Positions 24,253 to 31,253 of a DNA stretch of 46,127 nt are shown here, in pieces. Location of the stretch: positions 1-46,127 of the forward strand of contig CAYTIH010000016.1 of the NCBI GenBank assembly GCA_964437825.1, in the 5' to 3' direction. A program made the position numbers and the translations under genes. Numbering within the stretch: position 1 is the first letter of the stretch; the number at the start of each line of letters is the position of its first letter. Below the pieces are notes generated by a model. That model saw nothing but the letters and a program-made list of their open reading frames with translations. It was not told the DNA's origin and made no database searches. Origin of the DNA: JBJFCE01 sp964437825. GTDB taxonomy: Bacteria; Bacillota; Clostridia; Lachnospirales; Lachnospiraceae.

Positions 24253-25560
24253 TTACGGATTACATCTCTTGCAGGGTACATAACCGTTGTCGATACATTC
24301 CTGCCTCGTCCAAGTAACATCAAGTCTGTTATGATCCGCCATCTGATCCACCGCTGAGCATGACGGAATATGAAACTTTCCTGTATTCGTGTTGCAGACA
24401 TATGTCGTTGTCCCCGTACCGCTGTCATCCGACGTTCCGTCATTTCCGCTTTCATCCGTTTCCGAAGTGTCTCCCGATACTTCTTCCGACGTTATTTCCG
24501 ATGCTTCTCCTGATGCTTCTTCCGACGTTATTTCCGATGCTTCTTCCGACGTTATTTCCGATGCTTCTTCCGACGTTATTTCCGATGCTTCTCCTGACTT
24601 CCACGTTTCGGAGGGTCTGCAGTTCCACTGCAGATTTTCGCCGTTGCTTACCGCAACGATCGTTCCCTGTTCATCCGTCCGATATACCAAAACGCCCATA
24701 CTGCGAAGGCGGTCCATGATCTCGGCATGAGGGTGTCCGTAAGAGTTGCCTTCTGCACAGCTGATTACTGCATATTGCGGTGAAACCGCATTCAGAAAAG
24801 CTTCCGAGGACGATGTACTGCTTCCGTGATGCCCTGCCTGATAGACATCGGCATGAAGAAAAATACCCGAATTCACCATATCGTTTTCAGCCTCTTGCTC
24901 CGCATCCCCCGTAAACAAAAAGGAATGACTGCCATATTGCAGCAGAATTGCAACCGAGCTGTTATTCGTATCGCTGTAAACCCGGCCGGGAGATATTACC
25001 GTAAACTCGGCCGAACCCAGCCAGTAGGTATCGCCAACGACAGGCGGCGTATTTTGATACCCCCTATGCTCCATGGTATCGACAACATCACGATATTCTG
25101 CCGTATCGCTGCTAATCTGCGGCATCAGGATTGTCTGACAGTCGAATTTATATAAAATAACGTCCAATCCGCCGATATGATCCGCATCCGGATGTGTTCC
25201 AATGACATATTTTAATTCCGAAATCCCCTGTTTCTCCAGATACAGCTGAATTTTCGTACCCTGATCGTTATCCCCTGCATCAATCAGCATTGCTTCTCCG
25301 TCACATGTAATCAGAGTACAATCCCCCTGACCCACATCAAGGAAATGTACCTGCAGCTCACTTTCCTGTGACGGTATGATGGTCGGCAGCGCAGACGTTT
25401 CCGATTCCCTCTGCTCGGAAATATCCGCAGGTGTATCCACCGTCCTTGCGCTCCCGCATGATGTCAGCACAACAAATACCAACAACAAATGCAATAACCA
25501 TGACATTCTTTTTCTGTTTTTTCGCATTTTCTGTTCGCTCTCTTTCGTTTGTTGCTTCAT
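24253..25560 (-). CDS. ComEC-like metallo-beta-lactamase-fold lipoprotein with repeat linker
   Basis: The protein starts with a lipoprotein signal (hydrophobic LLHLLLVFVVLTSCGS; lipobox Cys). A metallo-beta-lactamase domain of the ComEC/Rec2 C-terminal type follows, with LDVGQGDCTLI, HPDADHIGG and TGDAEQEAEND, then AGHHGSSTS. A Ser/Glu-rich linker made of EASEITSE repeats (24481-24600) leads to a C-terminal region with an Ada-like cysteine set (CNTNTGKFHIPSC...CIDNGYVPCKRC). Such proteins are probably surface-anchored hydrolases; a nuclease or phosphodiesterase role is inferred from ComEC. There is no membrane channel domain. The frame opens at 25584. Ribosome-binding sites are weak for all candidate starts (25584, 25560, 25527), so the start is uncertain. 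Confidence 0.85.
   Translation of the reverse strand: MKQQTKESEQKMRKNRKRMSWLLHLLLVFVVLTSCGSARTVDTPADISEQRESETSALPTIIPSQESELQVHFLDVGQGDCTLITCDGEAMLIDAGDNDQGTKIQLYLEKQGISELKYVIGTHPDADHIGGLDVILYKFDCQTILMPQISSDTAEYRDVVDTMEHRGYQNTPPVVGDTYWLGSAEFTVISPGRVYSDTNNSSVAILLQYGSHSFLFTGDAEQEAENDMVNSGIFLHADVYQAGHHGSSTSSSEAFLNAVSPQYAVISCAEGNSYGHPHAEIMDRLRSMGVLVYRTDEQGTIVAVSNGENLQWNCRPSETWKSGEASEITSEEASEITSEEASEITSEEASGEASEITSEEVSGDTSETDESGNDGTSDDSGTGTTTYVCNTNTGKFHIPSCSAVDQMADHNRLDVTWTRQECIDNGYVPCKRCNP
24481..24600 (-). repeat. 24-bp coding tandem repeat (EASEITSE)
   Basis: Four identical 24-bp units lie at 24481-24504, 24517-24540, 24541-24564 and 24565-24588, with a 12-bp partial unit between the first and second and another after the fourth. 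They encode a Ser/Glu/Thr-rich linker. Exact identity at synonymous sites points to recent expansion, so copy number may vary between strains. Confidence 0.9.
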
Positions 25561-25601
25561 TTCATCCCGATCAGTACATGGCATTGTTTTTGTGTCACAA
25601 A

Positions 25602-25627
25602 AAAGGCACCGAAATTTCGGTGCCTTT
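25602..25627 (-). terminator. Rho-independent terminator of tRNA-Trp
   Basis: A perfect 26-bp palindrome (AAAGGCACCGAAA and its complement) begins 5 nt after the tRNA discriminator base. On the minus strand its last bases and the following nucleotides form a run of six T. Confidence 0.9.
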
Positions 25628-25631
25628 GGCG

Positions 25632-25702
25632 CAGGGGAAGAGGGATTCGAACCCCCGTGAACGGTTTTGGAGACCGCAATACTGCCGCTGTATGATTCCC
25701 CT
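25632..25702 (-). tRNA. tRNA-Trp (anticodon CCA)
   Basis: The minus strand folds as a complete 71-nt tRNA. The acceptor is AGGGGAA/TTCCCCT and the D arm ATAC/GTAT. The anticodon stem GCGGT/ACCGT has loop CTCCAAA, giving anticodon CCA. The T arm is GGGGG/CCCTC with loop TTCGAAT, and the discriminator is G, normal for tRNA-Trp. The 3' CCA is not encoded. A promoter (25736-25765) and terminator (25602-25627) frame it as a single-gene unit. Confidence 0.95.
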
Positions 25703-25735
25703 ATAAGACTTGGCGGTCTTGAACCGCCGAACTGT

Positions 25736-25765
25736 ATTATAGCATAGGCAGATTACAGATAGCAA
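25736..25765 (-). promoter_or_regulatory. Promoter of tRNA-Trp
   Basis: A perfect TATAAT (25741-25736) is preceded by TTGCTA (25765-25760) at 18 bp. A small hairpin (GGCGGT/ACCGCC, about 25711-25728) lies between promoter and tRNA 5' end, perhaps in the 5' leader removed by RNase P. Confidence 0.75.
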
Positions 25766-25815
25766 GTCCTATTTTTAATTTTTTAGCGGTCCACACAAAC
25801 TCTTTTTCATCCCGC

Positions 25816-26232
25816 TTATGCCTTTTTATCAAAGATTGTTCCGTTTTCCACATCCCACATGTAAAAAAACGAATCGGTATCATTATGCGGGAATAATAAT
25901 TCCATATATAAATCACCCAATAAACATTTTACCTCATCAGCATCAACATTTGCAGCCGGAAAGTCACTCATTTCCAAACGTTTCAGATTTTCCAGAATGG
26001 TCTCAATATGCTGATTCAAATCCTGCTCCGACTCCGTTTTCGTATCCGTTTCATCGCCGGCTTCCGGTTCCATAATCGGCTTTGCTTCAGGAATATTGTA
26101 TACGACATTTTTACATGTCTTTTCAAAGCATTCCGGATCATGCTGTGCCAAATAACGCAGTTCATCCATGATCAGCGCTTGTTTATTATGTATCTTCAGA
26201 TAAATATTGATCAGACGAATATCTCTCCCCAT
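25816..26232 (-). CDS. Acidic soluble protein of unknown function
   Basis: The 138-residue product has no family I recognise. It has a helical N-terminal half (RLINIYLKIHNKQALIMDELRYLAQ), a charged Glu/Thr-rich linker (PEAGDETDTKTESEQ), another helix (HIETILENLKRL) and a C-terminal aromatic segment (SFFYMWDVENGTIF). No signal, membrane segment or metal motif is seen. AGGAGG 7 nt before the ATG gives good support for translation. It lies alone between the tRNA-Trp promoter and the terminator of the sigma/anti-sigma unit. Confidence 0.7.
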   Translation of the reverse strand: MGRDIRLINIYLKIHNKQALIMDELRYLAQHDPECFEKTCKNVVYNIPEAKPIMEPEAGDETDTKTESEQDLNQHIETILENLKRLEMSDFPAANVDADEVKCLLGDLYMELLFPHNDTDSFFYMWDVENGTIFDKKA

Positions 26233-26320
26233 AGCAAGCCTCCTGTCCGGATTTTACATGCTGCTATATATAGTATAACATTTTTATCTGTTTCGTAAAA
26301 CACAAACTATCAGACACACA

Positions 26321-26358
26321 AAAGCCTTCCTGTACCTGAAGCGGTGCGGGAAGGCTTT
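26321..26358 (-). terminator. Rho-independent terminator after the anti-sigma gene
   Basis: AAAGCCTTCC (26321-26330) pairs with GGAAGGCTTT (26349-26358). On the minus strand the hairpin ends in TTTTGTGTG. It is 52 bp after the anti-sigma stop. Confidence 0.8.
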
Positions 26359-26410
26359 CTTTTCATTTTTCTTTGTGATCACAGGTTCATTGATCCGGCA
26401 ATCCTCCTTG

Positions 26411-27373
26411 TCAATTTTTCTTTTTCAGTTTTCCGGCAAATATCAAAACTCCGCCTGCAACAACGGATATCACGATCAACATCAGAAAAATATTGCCATT
26501 TATGGTTTCCCATCTGCTCCAGTCAAGTAAATCGGCATTTTTCAGAGTACCGGAGTTGATTCTGTCATTTCCGCAGATCCAGTCAATCACATCATTGATA
26601 ATACCCATATAAATACCTGCAATGATAATGCAGACGCCGGTTTTCGTAAGCTTATCCGTTTTCAGATAACGGATGGTCAGAAAAATCCCCCACGGCAGCA
26701 GCAGGCAAAAGCTTGTTATCAAAATCGCAGGCCTGAAATGTCCTCCGCACAGCAGGATCAGCTCATATAGCAGCATGGTATCTATCAGCATGACCGCAAG
26801 TCCCTTGTGTCCGGCAAGCGTTCCGCGCAGCGGCAGCTGATATGCCACATAGGGGAGGAATACAACAGAGAGCCCGAAAATCACAGCCAGGGCCGTAATC
26901 GGGAACCATGTTCCTCCGGAATAAATACAGGTCACAAGGAGCAGTAAAAGCAAACTGACGGTAAAGCTGATGATCGTGAAAAGTCCTTTTTTTACCTCGG
27001 CCACAAGCGGCACCACGGTTACGGATGCAAGTACCATAAGGGATGTTAGGACGATAAAAAACCAGTCGAGTGAATGTCCGATTGCAATATTACAGATCAG
27101 ACATACTACCACAGGAATCATCAGAATTCCCGCAATGGTACAGCCTGCCAAAAGAGAGCGTCTTTTCTCCTGTCTGATATGCTTTCCGATGATATCCTCT
27201 TTTTCCTGCTGCAGCCTGTTATCATATGTTTCATTCGCTAATTTTTCCGAGATTTTGCGGCAGTCCTGACATTCCTCCAAATGCTCCTGCACGATTCTGC
27301 GGCTTTCTTCGCTGCATACCCGATCCTGATATAACGGCAGCAGATCTCTGATCATTCCACATTCATATTTCAT
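26411..27373 (-). CDS. Zinc-finger membrane anti-sigma factor
   Basis: This 320-residue protein begins with a zinc-finger anti-sigma domain: C5 and H31-x3-C35-x2-C38 in EHLEECQDCRKI. About eight hydrophobic helices between residues 75 and 315 follow. Proteins of this kind bind and hold an ECF sigma factor at the membrane until a signal releases it. It overlaps the ECF gene by 11 bp, so the two are translationally coupled and the partner is clear. The many membrane helices differ from single-pass RsiW-like anti-sigmas, so release may work by a membrane sensor rather than by site-1 proteolysis. The signal is unknown. Confidence 0.88.
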   Translation of the reverse strand: MKYECGMIRDLLPLYQDRVCSEESRRIVQEHLEECQDCRKISEKLANETYDNRLQQEKEDIIGKHIRQEKRRSLLAGCTIAGILMIPVVVCLICNIAIGHSLDWFFIVLTSLMVLASVTVVPLVAEVKKGLFTIISFTVSLLLLLLVTCIYSGGTWFPITALAVIFGLSVVFLPYVAYQLPLRGTLAGHKGLAVMLIDTMLLYELILLCGGHFRPAILITSFCLLLPWGIFLTIRYLKTDKLTKTGVCIIIAGIYMGIINDVIDWICGNDRINSGTLKNADLLDWSRWETINGNIFLMLIVISVVAGGVLIFAGKLKKKN

Positions 27374-27851
27374 AATTTTCCTCCATTCTTTCCTGAATCT
27401 TAAGTCTGGCTCTGTGATATGTCACACGCGCCCAATTTTCCGTTTTTTCAAAAATCAACCCGATTTTCTGAAAAGAAAGCTCTCCAAATACCCGAAGCTG
27501 AAAGACCTCCTTATACGGTTCGTCCAGAGTATGCAGAATCTGATGAATCCGGAGCATGGTATCCGTATTCTCCGCCATTTGCGCAACGTCCATACTGTCT
27601 GCGGCCTGTAAATCCGGTTCCGTATCGGAGAAACGCTTTCGTGCGCGCATTTCATCAAACGCCAGATTTTTGGCAATGGCGCACAGCCAGGTAAGCTCAC
27701 TGGATGCATGCTGAAAGCTCTGTCTGCTCAGCATCGCCTTATAAAAGGTCTTTTGCGTAATTTCTTCTGCCATATCCTGACTTTTTATGATTGTCATGAC
27801 ATAGGAATATACCTCCATATAATACAAATTGTAAAGCTTTTCCACATCCAT
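27363..27851 (-). CDS. ECF-type RNA polymerase sigma factor
   Basis: The 162-residue protein has sigma-70 region 2 (about 5-70, with DMAEEITQKTFYKAML and WLCAIAKNLAFDEMR) and region 4 (about 108-160, LDEPYKEVFQLRVFGELSFQKIG...WARVTYHRARLKI). Regions 1 and 3 are absent, which defines the ECF group. GGGAGG precedes the ATG. It is followed by its coupled anti-sigma gene. An ECF-type promoter lies 52-81 bp upstream, so it probably activates its own transcription. The regulon beyond this is not visible here. Confidence 0.93.
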   Translation of the reverse strand: MDVEKLYNLYYMEVYSYVMTIIKSQDMAEEITQKTFYKAMLSRQSFQHASSELTWLCAIAKNLAFDEMRARKRFSDTEPDLQAADSMDVAQMAENTDTMLRIHQILHTLDEPYKEVFQLRVFGELSFQKIGLIFEKTENWARVTYHRARLKIQERMEENYEI

Positions 27852-27902
27852 GCCCTTTTCTCACCTCCCAAAAGAATCAAGCGCTTTTTCCCTTTTTCAT
27901 TG

Positions 27903-27932
27903 ATTAGACGAAGGATGTTCCGATTCGTTACA
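27903..27932 (-). promoter_or_regulatory. ECF-type autoregulatory promoter
   Basis: The minus strand reads TGTAAC (27932-27927), 16 bp, then CGTCTAAT (27910-27903), with a T tract just upstream of the -35. A GTAAC/AAC -35 with a CGTC -10 is the typical form of ECF-recognised promoters upstream of their own genes in Firmicutes. The region 27935-28013 holds nothing further that I can support. Confidence 0.65.
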
Positions 27933-28013
27933 AAAAAATTTTATTTTCATCTTAATCCCCATTCCGGAGCGTCAGCGGCAAAATGCCAATCGACGCCTAA
28001 AATTAAAAGAAAA

Positions 28014-28041
28014 ACACACACGACAAAAACGCCGTGTGTGT
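28014..28041 (-). terminator. Rho-independent terminator after the aldo/keto reductase
   Basis: ACACACACG/CGTGTGTGT with a 10-nt loop is followed on the minus strand by TTTTTCTTTT. A second small hairpin, CATAGCA/TGCTATG (28044-28063), lies between it and the stop codon at 28078. Confidence 0.85.
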
Positions 28042-28077
28042 ATCATAGCACAAAATTGCTATGGAGTAATCTTAACC

Positions 28078-29169
28078 TTATTTCTCAAATTCTGCCGCTA
28101 CTTCCTTTAGCAGCTCCCTGATCGGCAGATGCTGCGGGCAGACATACTCACATTTGCCGCATTTCACACAATCGGAGGCTTTCCCGCCGTCAGAGGTATG
28201 TACGCCATAATAAAATTCGCTGTTCCAGTTCTTGTACTGGTGTTTCGCGTTGTAACAGGAAAACAGATCGGGAATCGCAATTTTCCCGGGACAGCCATCT
28301 ATGCAGTAGCGGCATGCCGTACAGGCAATGGTATCCTGATGCTTCAAAATACTCCGCACCTGCTCTACGGCCTTCCATTCCGCATCCGTAAACGGTACGA
28401 AGTCCTTCATAAAGCTGACATTATCCTCCATCTGCTCCATATTACTCATGCCGCTGAGCACCATGAAAATCAGCGGAAAAGATGCGCAGTAACGGATCGC
28501 ATAGCTTGCGTAGCTTCCCCCGCCCAGATCGTCAAATACCTTTTTGGCCATATTCGGAAGTTCTATCAGCCCGCCGCCTTTGACCGGTTCCATCACGATG
28601 ACCGGTTTTTTATGTTTTTCGCATACCTGATAACACTTATAGCTTTCAATCCCCGGATCATCATAATCCGCATAATTGAACTGCAGCTGCACCGCTTCCA
28701 GTTCCGGATGCTCCGAAAGGATCTGATCCAGTACCTCCGCCTTATCATGGAAGGACATTCCCACATGACGGATTTTTTTCTCCGCCTTGAGCTCCTGGGC
28801 AATTTCAAACGCTCTGCATCTCTGATATTTGGGATAATACTCCGCCGTCATGGCGTGCATCAAATAATAATCAAAATAAGTAACTCCGCAGGCCTTAAGC
28901 TGACCCTCAAACAAAGGTCTGATATCCTCTTCCTTTTCAAAAAAGCCCTGACTCAGCTTATTGGTCAGCATATACGCCTCTCTCGGATAACGTTTCACAA
29001 GGCACTCCCTGATCGCAGTTTCACTCTTTCCTCCCAGATACCCATGCGCAGTATCAAAATAGAGAAAGCCCTCCTCCATAAATTTGTCAATCATCCGATT
29101 GAACTGCTCAAAGTCCACCTCGTCCCCGTTCATTGGAAGACGCATGCATCCAAATCCGAATTTCTTCAT
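28078..29169 (-). CDS. Aldo/keto reductase with C-terminal 4Fe-4S domain
   Basis: Residues 1-270 form an aldo/keto reductase barrel: KFGFGCMRLPM at the start, YFDTAHGYLGGKSE with the catalytic Asp/Tyr, Lys in ANKL-like MLTNKLS, and YYLMHAM. From about residue 285 two ferredoxin-type motifs follow, CTACRYCIDGCP and CVKCGKCEYVCP, each with CxxCxxCxxxC spacing, so two 4Fe-4S clusters are expected. The family is common in anaerobes; substrates are mostly unknown. GGGAG precedes the ATG. It starts 21 bp after the radA stop, so the two are probably co-transcribed, though no functional link is evident. A terminator follows at 28014-28041. Confidence 0.93.
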   Translation of the reverse strand: MKKFGFGCMRLPMNGDEVDFEQFNRMIDKFMEEGFLYFDTAHGYLGGKSETAIRECLVKRYPREAYMLTNKLSQGFFEKEEDIRPLFEGQLKACGVTYFDYYLMHAMTAEYYPKYQRCRAFEIAQELKAEKKIRHVGMSFHDKAEVLDQILSEHPELEAVQLQFNYADYDDPGIESYKCYQVCEKHKKPVIVMEPVKGGGLIELPNMAKKVFDDLGGGSYASYAIRYCASFPLIFMVLSGMSNMEQMEDNVSFMKDFVPFTDAEWKAVEQVRSILKHQDTIACTACRYCIDGCPGKIAIPDLFSCYNAKHQYKNWNSEFYYGVHTSDGGKASDCVKCGKCEYVCPQHLPIRELLKEVAAEFEK

Positions 29170-29190
29170 CCCTGTGATCTCCCTGCTCTC

Positions 29191-30576
29191 TTATTGATCT
29201 GTTCTGATCAGATCCATGGCGTCCTGAACGGATTTTACACCGATCAGTCTGATTCCCTGAATCTCCTTCATGGTTTCCTGATTGGCCGCGGGCAGGATAC
29301 AGGTTGTAAAGCCCAGCTTTTTTGCTTCCTTTACTCTCTGCTCCGCCATACTTACGCCGCGTACCTCGCCGCTCAGCCCGATTTCTCCAAAGACAACCGT
29401 ACGCTCATTGACCGCGCGGTTTTTAAAGCTGGAAACCACTGCCATGGCAATTCCCAAATCCAGAGACGGCTCCGTAATCCTCATGCCGCCTGCCAAATTC
29501 ACGTATGCGTCACAGCCCGACATCTTCAGCCCCACTCTTTTTTCCAAAACCGCCATCAGGAGATTCACTCTGTTAAAGTCCGTTCCGATTGCCTGACGTC
29601 TCGGAATCCCGAAATTACTCTGGCACACCAGTGCCTGCACCTCCAGCAAAATGGGCCTTGTTCCTTCCATCGAACACGACACCACAGAACCGCTGGCGCC
29701 CTCCGGTTTTCCGCTTAGCATAAATTCAGAAGGATTTTTTACCTCAACCAGACCTTCCTTTCGCATCTCAAATACACCAATTTCATTGGTGGAGCCAAAC
29801 CTGTTCTTAACGCCGCGCAGAATCCGGTAGGACGCATGTCTGTCACCCTCAAAATAAAGAACCGTATCCACCATATGTTCCAAGACTCTGGGGCCCGCCA
29901 CCGTACCTTCCTTGGTCACATGTCCCACAATAAAAATAGAAATTCCCAATCCCTTTGCAAGCTGTAAAAAAACATTGGTGGACTCACGCACCTGGGATAC
30001 GCTTCCCGGCGCCGCCGAAATCTCCTCACTGAACATCGTCTGAATCGAATCGATCACCACGACCTGAGGCTGTGTCTGCCTGATGGTATCCTCAATCAGC
30101 TCCAGGCTGGTTTCACACAAAAATAACAAGGTATCCGAAAATTCCCCGATTCTCATGGCACGGAGCTTAATCTGCTTTAAGGATTCCTCCCCCGATATGT
30201 ATAGAATCTGTTTCTTCTGTCCTGACAATCTCTGGCATACCTGCAGCAGTAAGGTCGATTTCCCGATCCCCGGATCACCGCCCACTAATGTCAGGGAACC
30301 CGCTACAATCCCTCCGCCAAGCACCCTGTCCAATTCCCCGATTCCGGTCATCATCCGTTCTTCCTGATTCATGGAAACCTCGGACAGCGACGCCGGCCTG
30401 ATTCTCTGTTTCTCCTCCGTCCCGCGCACAGCGCCTTTCGCGCCCGCCCCGGTGACCTTCCTTTCCTCCACAAAGGTGTTCCACTCCCTGCAGGCAGGAC
30501 ACTGTCCCATCCACTTTGAAGATTCATACCCGCAGCTCTGACAAAAATATCCCGTCACAACTTTTCCTTTTGCCAT
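29191..30576 (-). CDS. radA: DNA repair protein RadA
   Basis: This 461-residue RecA-like ATPase promotes branch migration during recombination. It shows the N-terminal zinc finger (CQSCGYESSKWMGQCPAC, about 12-29), Walker A GGDPGIGKSTLL (about 99-110), the RadA motif KNRFGSTNEIG, and a Lon-like C-terminal domain. Length is normal. The start codon follows AGGAATAGAATTGAT-type sequence with only a weak ribosome-binding site. The terminator at 30641-30668 separates it from the upstream gene, so it has its own promoter in the 64 bp between. Confidence 0.96.
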   Translation of the reverse strand: MAKGKVVTGYFCQSCGYESSKWMGQCPACREWNTFVEERKVTGAGAKGAVRGTEEKQRIRPASLSEVSMNQEERMMTGIGELDRVLGGGIVAGSLTLVGGDPGIGKSTLLLQVCQRLSGQKKQILYISGEESLKQIKLRAMRIGEFSDTLLFLCETSLELIEDTIRQTQPQVVVIDSIQTMFSEEISAAPGSVSQVRESTNVFLQLAKGLGISIFIVGHVTKEGTVAGPRVLEHMVDTVLYFEGDRHASYRILRGVKNRFGSTNEIGVFEMRKEGLVEVKNPSEFMLSGKPEGASGSVVSCSMEGTRPILLEVQALVCQSNFGIPRRQAIGTDFNRVNLLMAVLEKRVGLKMSGCDAYVNLAGGMRITEPSLDLGIAMAVVSSFKNRAVNERTVVFGEIGLSGEVRGVSMAEQRVKEAKKLGFTTCILPAANQETMKEIQGIRLIGVKSVQDAMDLIRTDQ

Positions 30577-30640
30577 ATCAATTCTATTCCTTTACACCAT
30601 CATAATTTCCCGTTATCCCCACATAATTCTAAAAAGAAAA

Positions 30641-30668
30641 TGCCGTATGAAGCACACTCCATACGGCA
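30641..30668 (-). terminator. Rho-independent terminator upstream of radA
   Basis: TGCCGTATG/CATACGGCA with a 10-nt loop is followed on the minus strand by TTTTCTTTTT. It lies 12 bp after the stop of the gene at 30681-31091. Confidence 0.88.
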
Positions 30669-30680
30669 CCCGGTTCCATA

Positions 30681-31091
30681 CTACTTCTCGATCTTTACTT
30701 CAACCTCTCCCGCGCCTGAAAGCTCCACGCTCAGATTCAGCTTTCCGCCAAGATTTGTCTTCATCTTACCGACGCTCTCTCCTGCGATGAATACCTCATA
30801 TTCGGTATCGTCGGAGAGTCCCACGGTAATCTGGGCATCTTCCTCTCCTTCCACAAGGAAAGATACGCCATTATCGCTTTCTTTAAAATTCAAAACACTC
30901 GTTCCCGGTACGGATTCGTATACAAACATACCGTTTTTCTCAAGCTTGGTCATGGTTTTAAAGGTCTTTACCTTATACAGATCGCCTGCATGAGGGTAAT
31001 CCTCCAATTTTGCCTTATCTGCCAGCTTGTGATTGCCAAAGCTGATGGTTCCGTCACTTTCAGAGCGAAGCAACTCCTTTACTACTGCCAT
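30681..31091 (-). CDS. Small beta-rich protein between clpC and radA
   Basis: The 136-residue product is acidic and predicted to be mostly beta strand: MAVVKELLRSESDGTISFGN, then FKTMTKLEKNGMFVYESVPGT, and a Gly/Val-rich end (NLGGKLNLSVELSGAGEVEVKIEK). I recall close relatives in Lachnospiraceae carrying the label 'endosialidase', but nothing here supports a glycosidase active site, so I treat the function as unknown. There is no signal peptide. The frame starts seven codons earlier at 31112, but AGGAGG 8 nt before the ATG at 31091 decides the start. It sits in the place between clpC and radA, with its own terminator; the gap to clpC is 162 bp, so separate expression is likely. Confidence 0.75.
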   Translation of the reverse strand: MAVVKELLRSESDGTISFGNHKLADKAKLEDYPHAGDLYKVKTFKTMTKLEKNGMFVYESVPGTSVLNFKESDNGVSFLVEGEEDAQITVGLSDDTEYEVFIAGESVGKMKTNLGGKLNLSVELSGAGEVEVKIEK

Positions 31092-31253
31092 CTTCCAGTC
31101 CTCCTGATTCATTAGTATTTATAGTAATCCATTTTCTCACTTTATATTTCAGTCGCTCAGACATCATAATTTGTATTCTGACTTGCATTTTTCGTTTGCG
31201 GCATTTGAAACAAACGCATCGTTTCATAATGATCGATATTATCTTGTATTATA

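Noticed and set aside
24481..24600. Tandem repeat as a possible CRISPR array
   Set aside because: The 24-bp units are contiguous without spacers and encode an in-frame linker of a lipoprotein. No cas genes are present.
28129..29718. 529-codon open frame on the plus strand
   Set aside because: It lies antisense to the aldo/keto reductase and radA genes, which have clear families. Its product is rich in His, Arg, Cys and Leu with no domain pattern, as expected of an antisense shadow.
30681..31091. Endosialidase function for the 136-residue protein
   Set aside because: I recall relatives carrying that label, but the protein is too small for the known catalytic domain and shows no active-site motif.
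31193..31216. CGTTTG/CAAACG hairpin as the clpC terminator
   Set aside because: The minus-strand sequence after the stem is A-rich, with no T tract.
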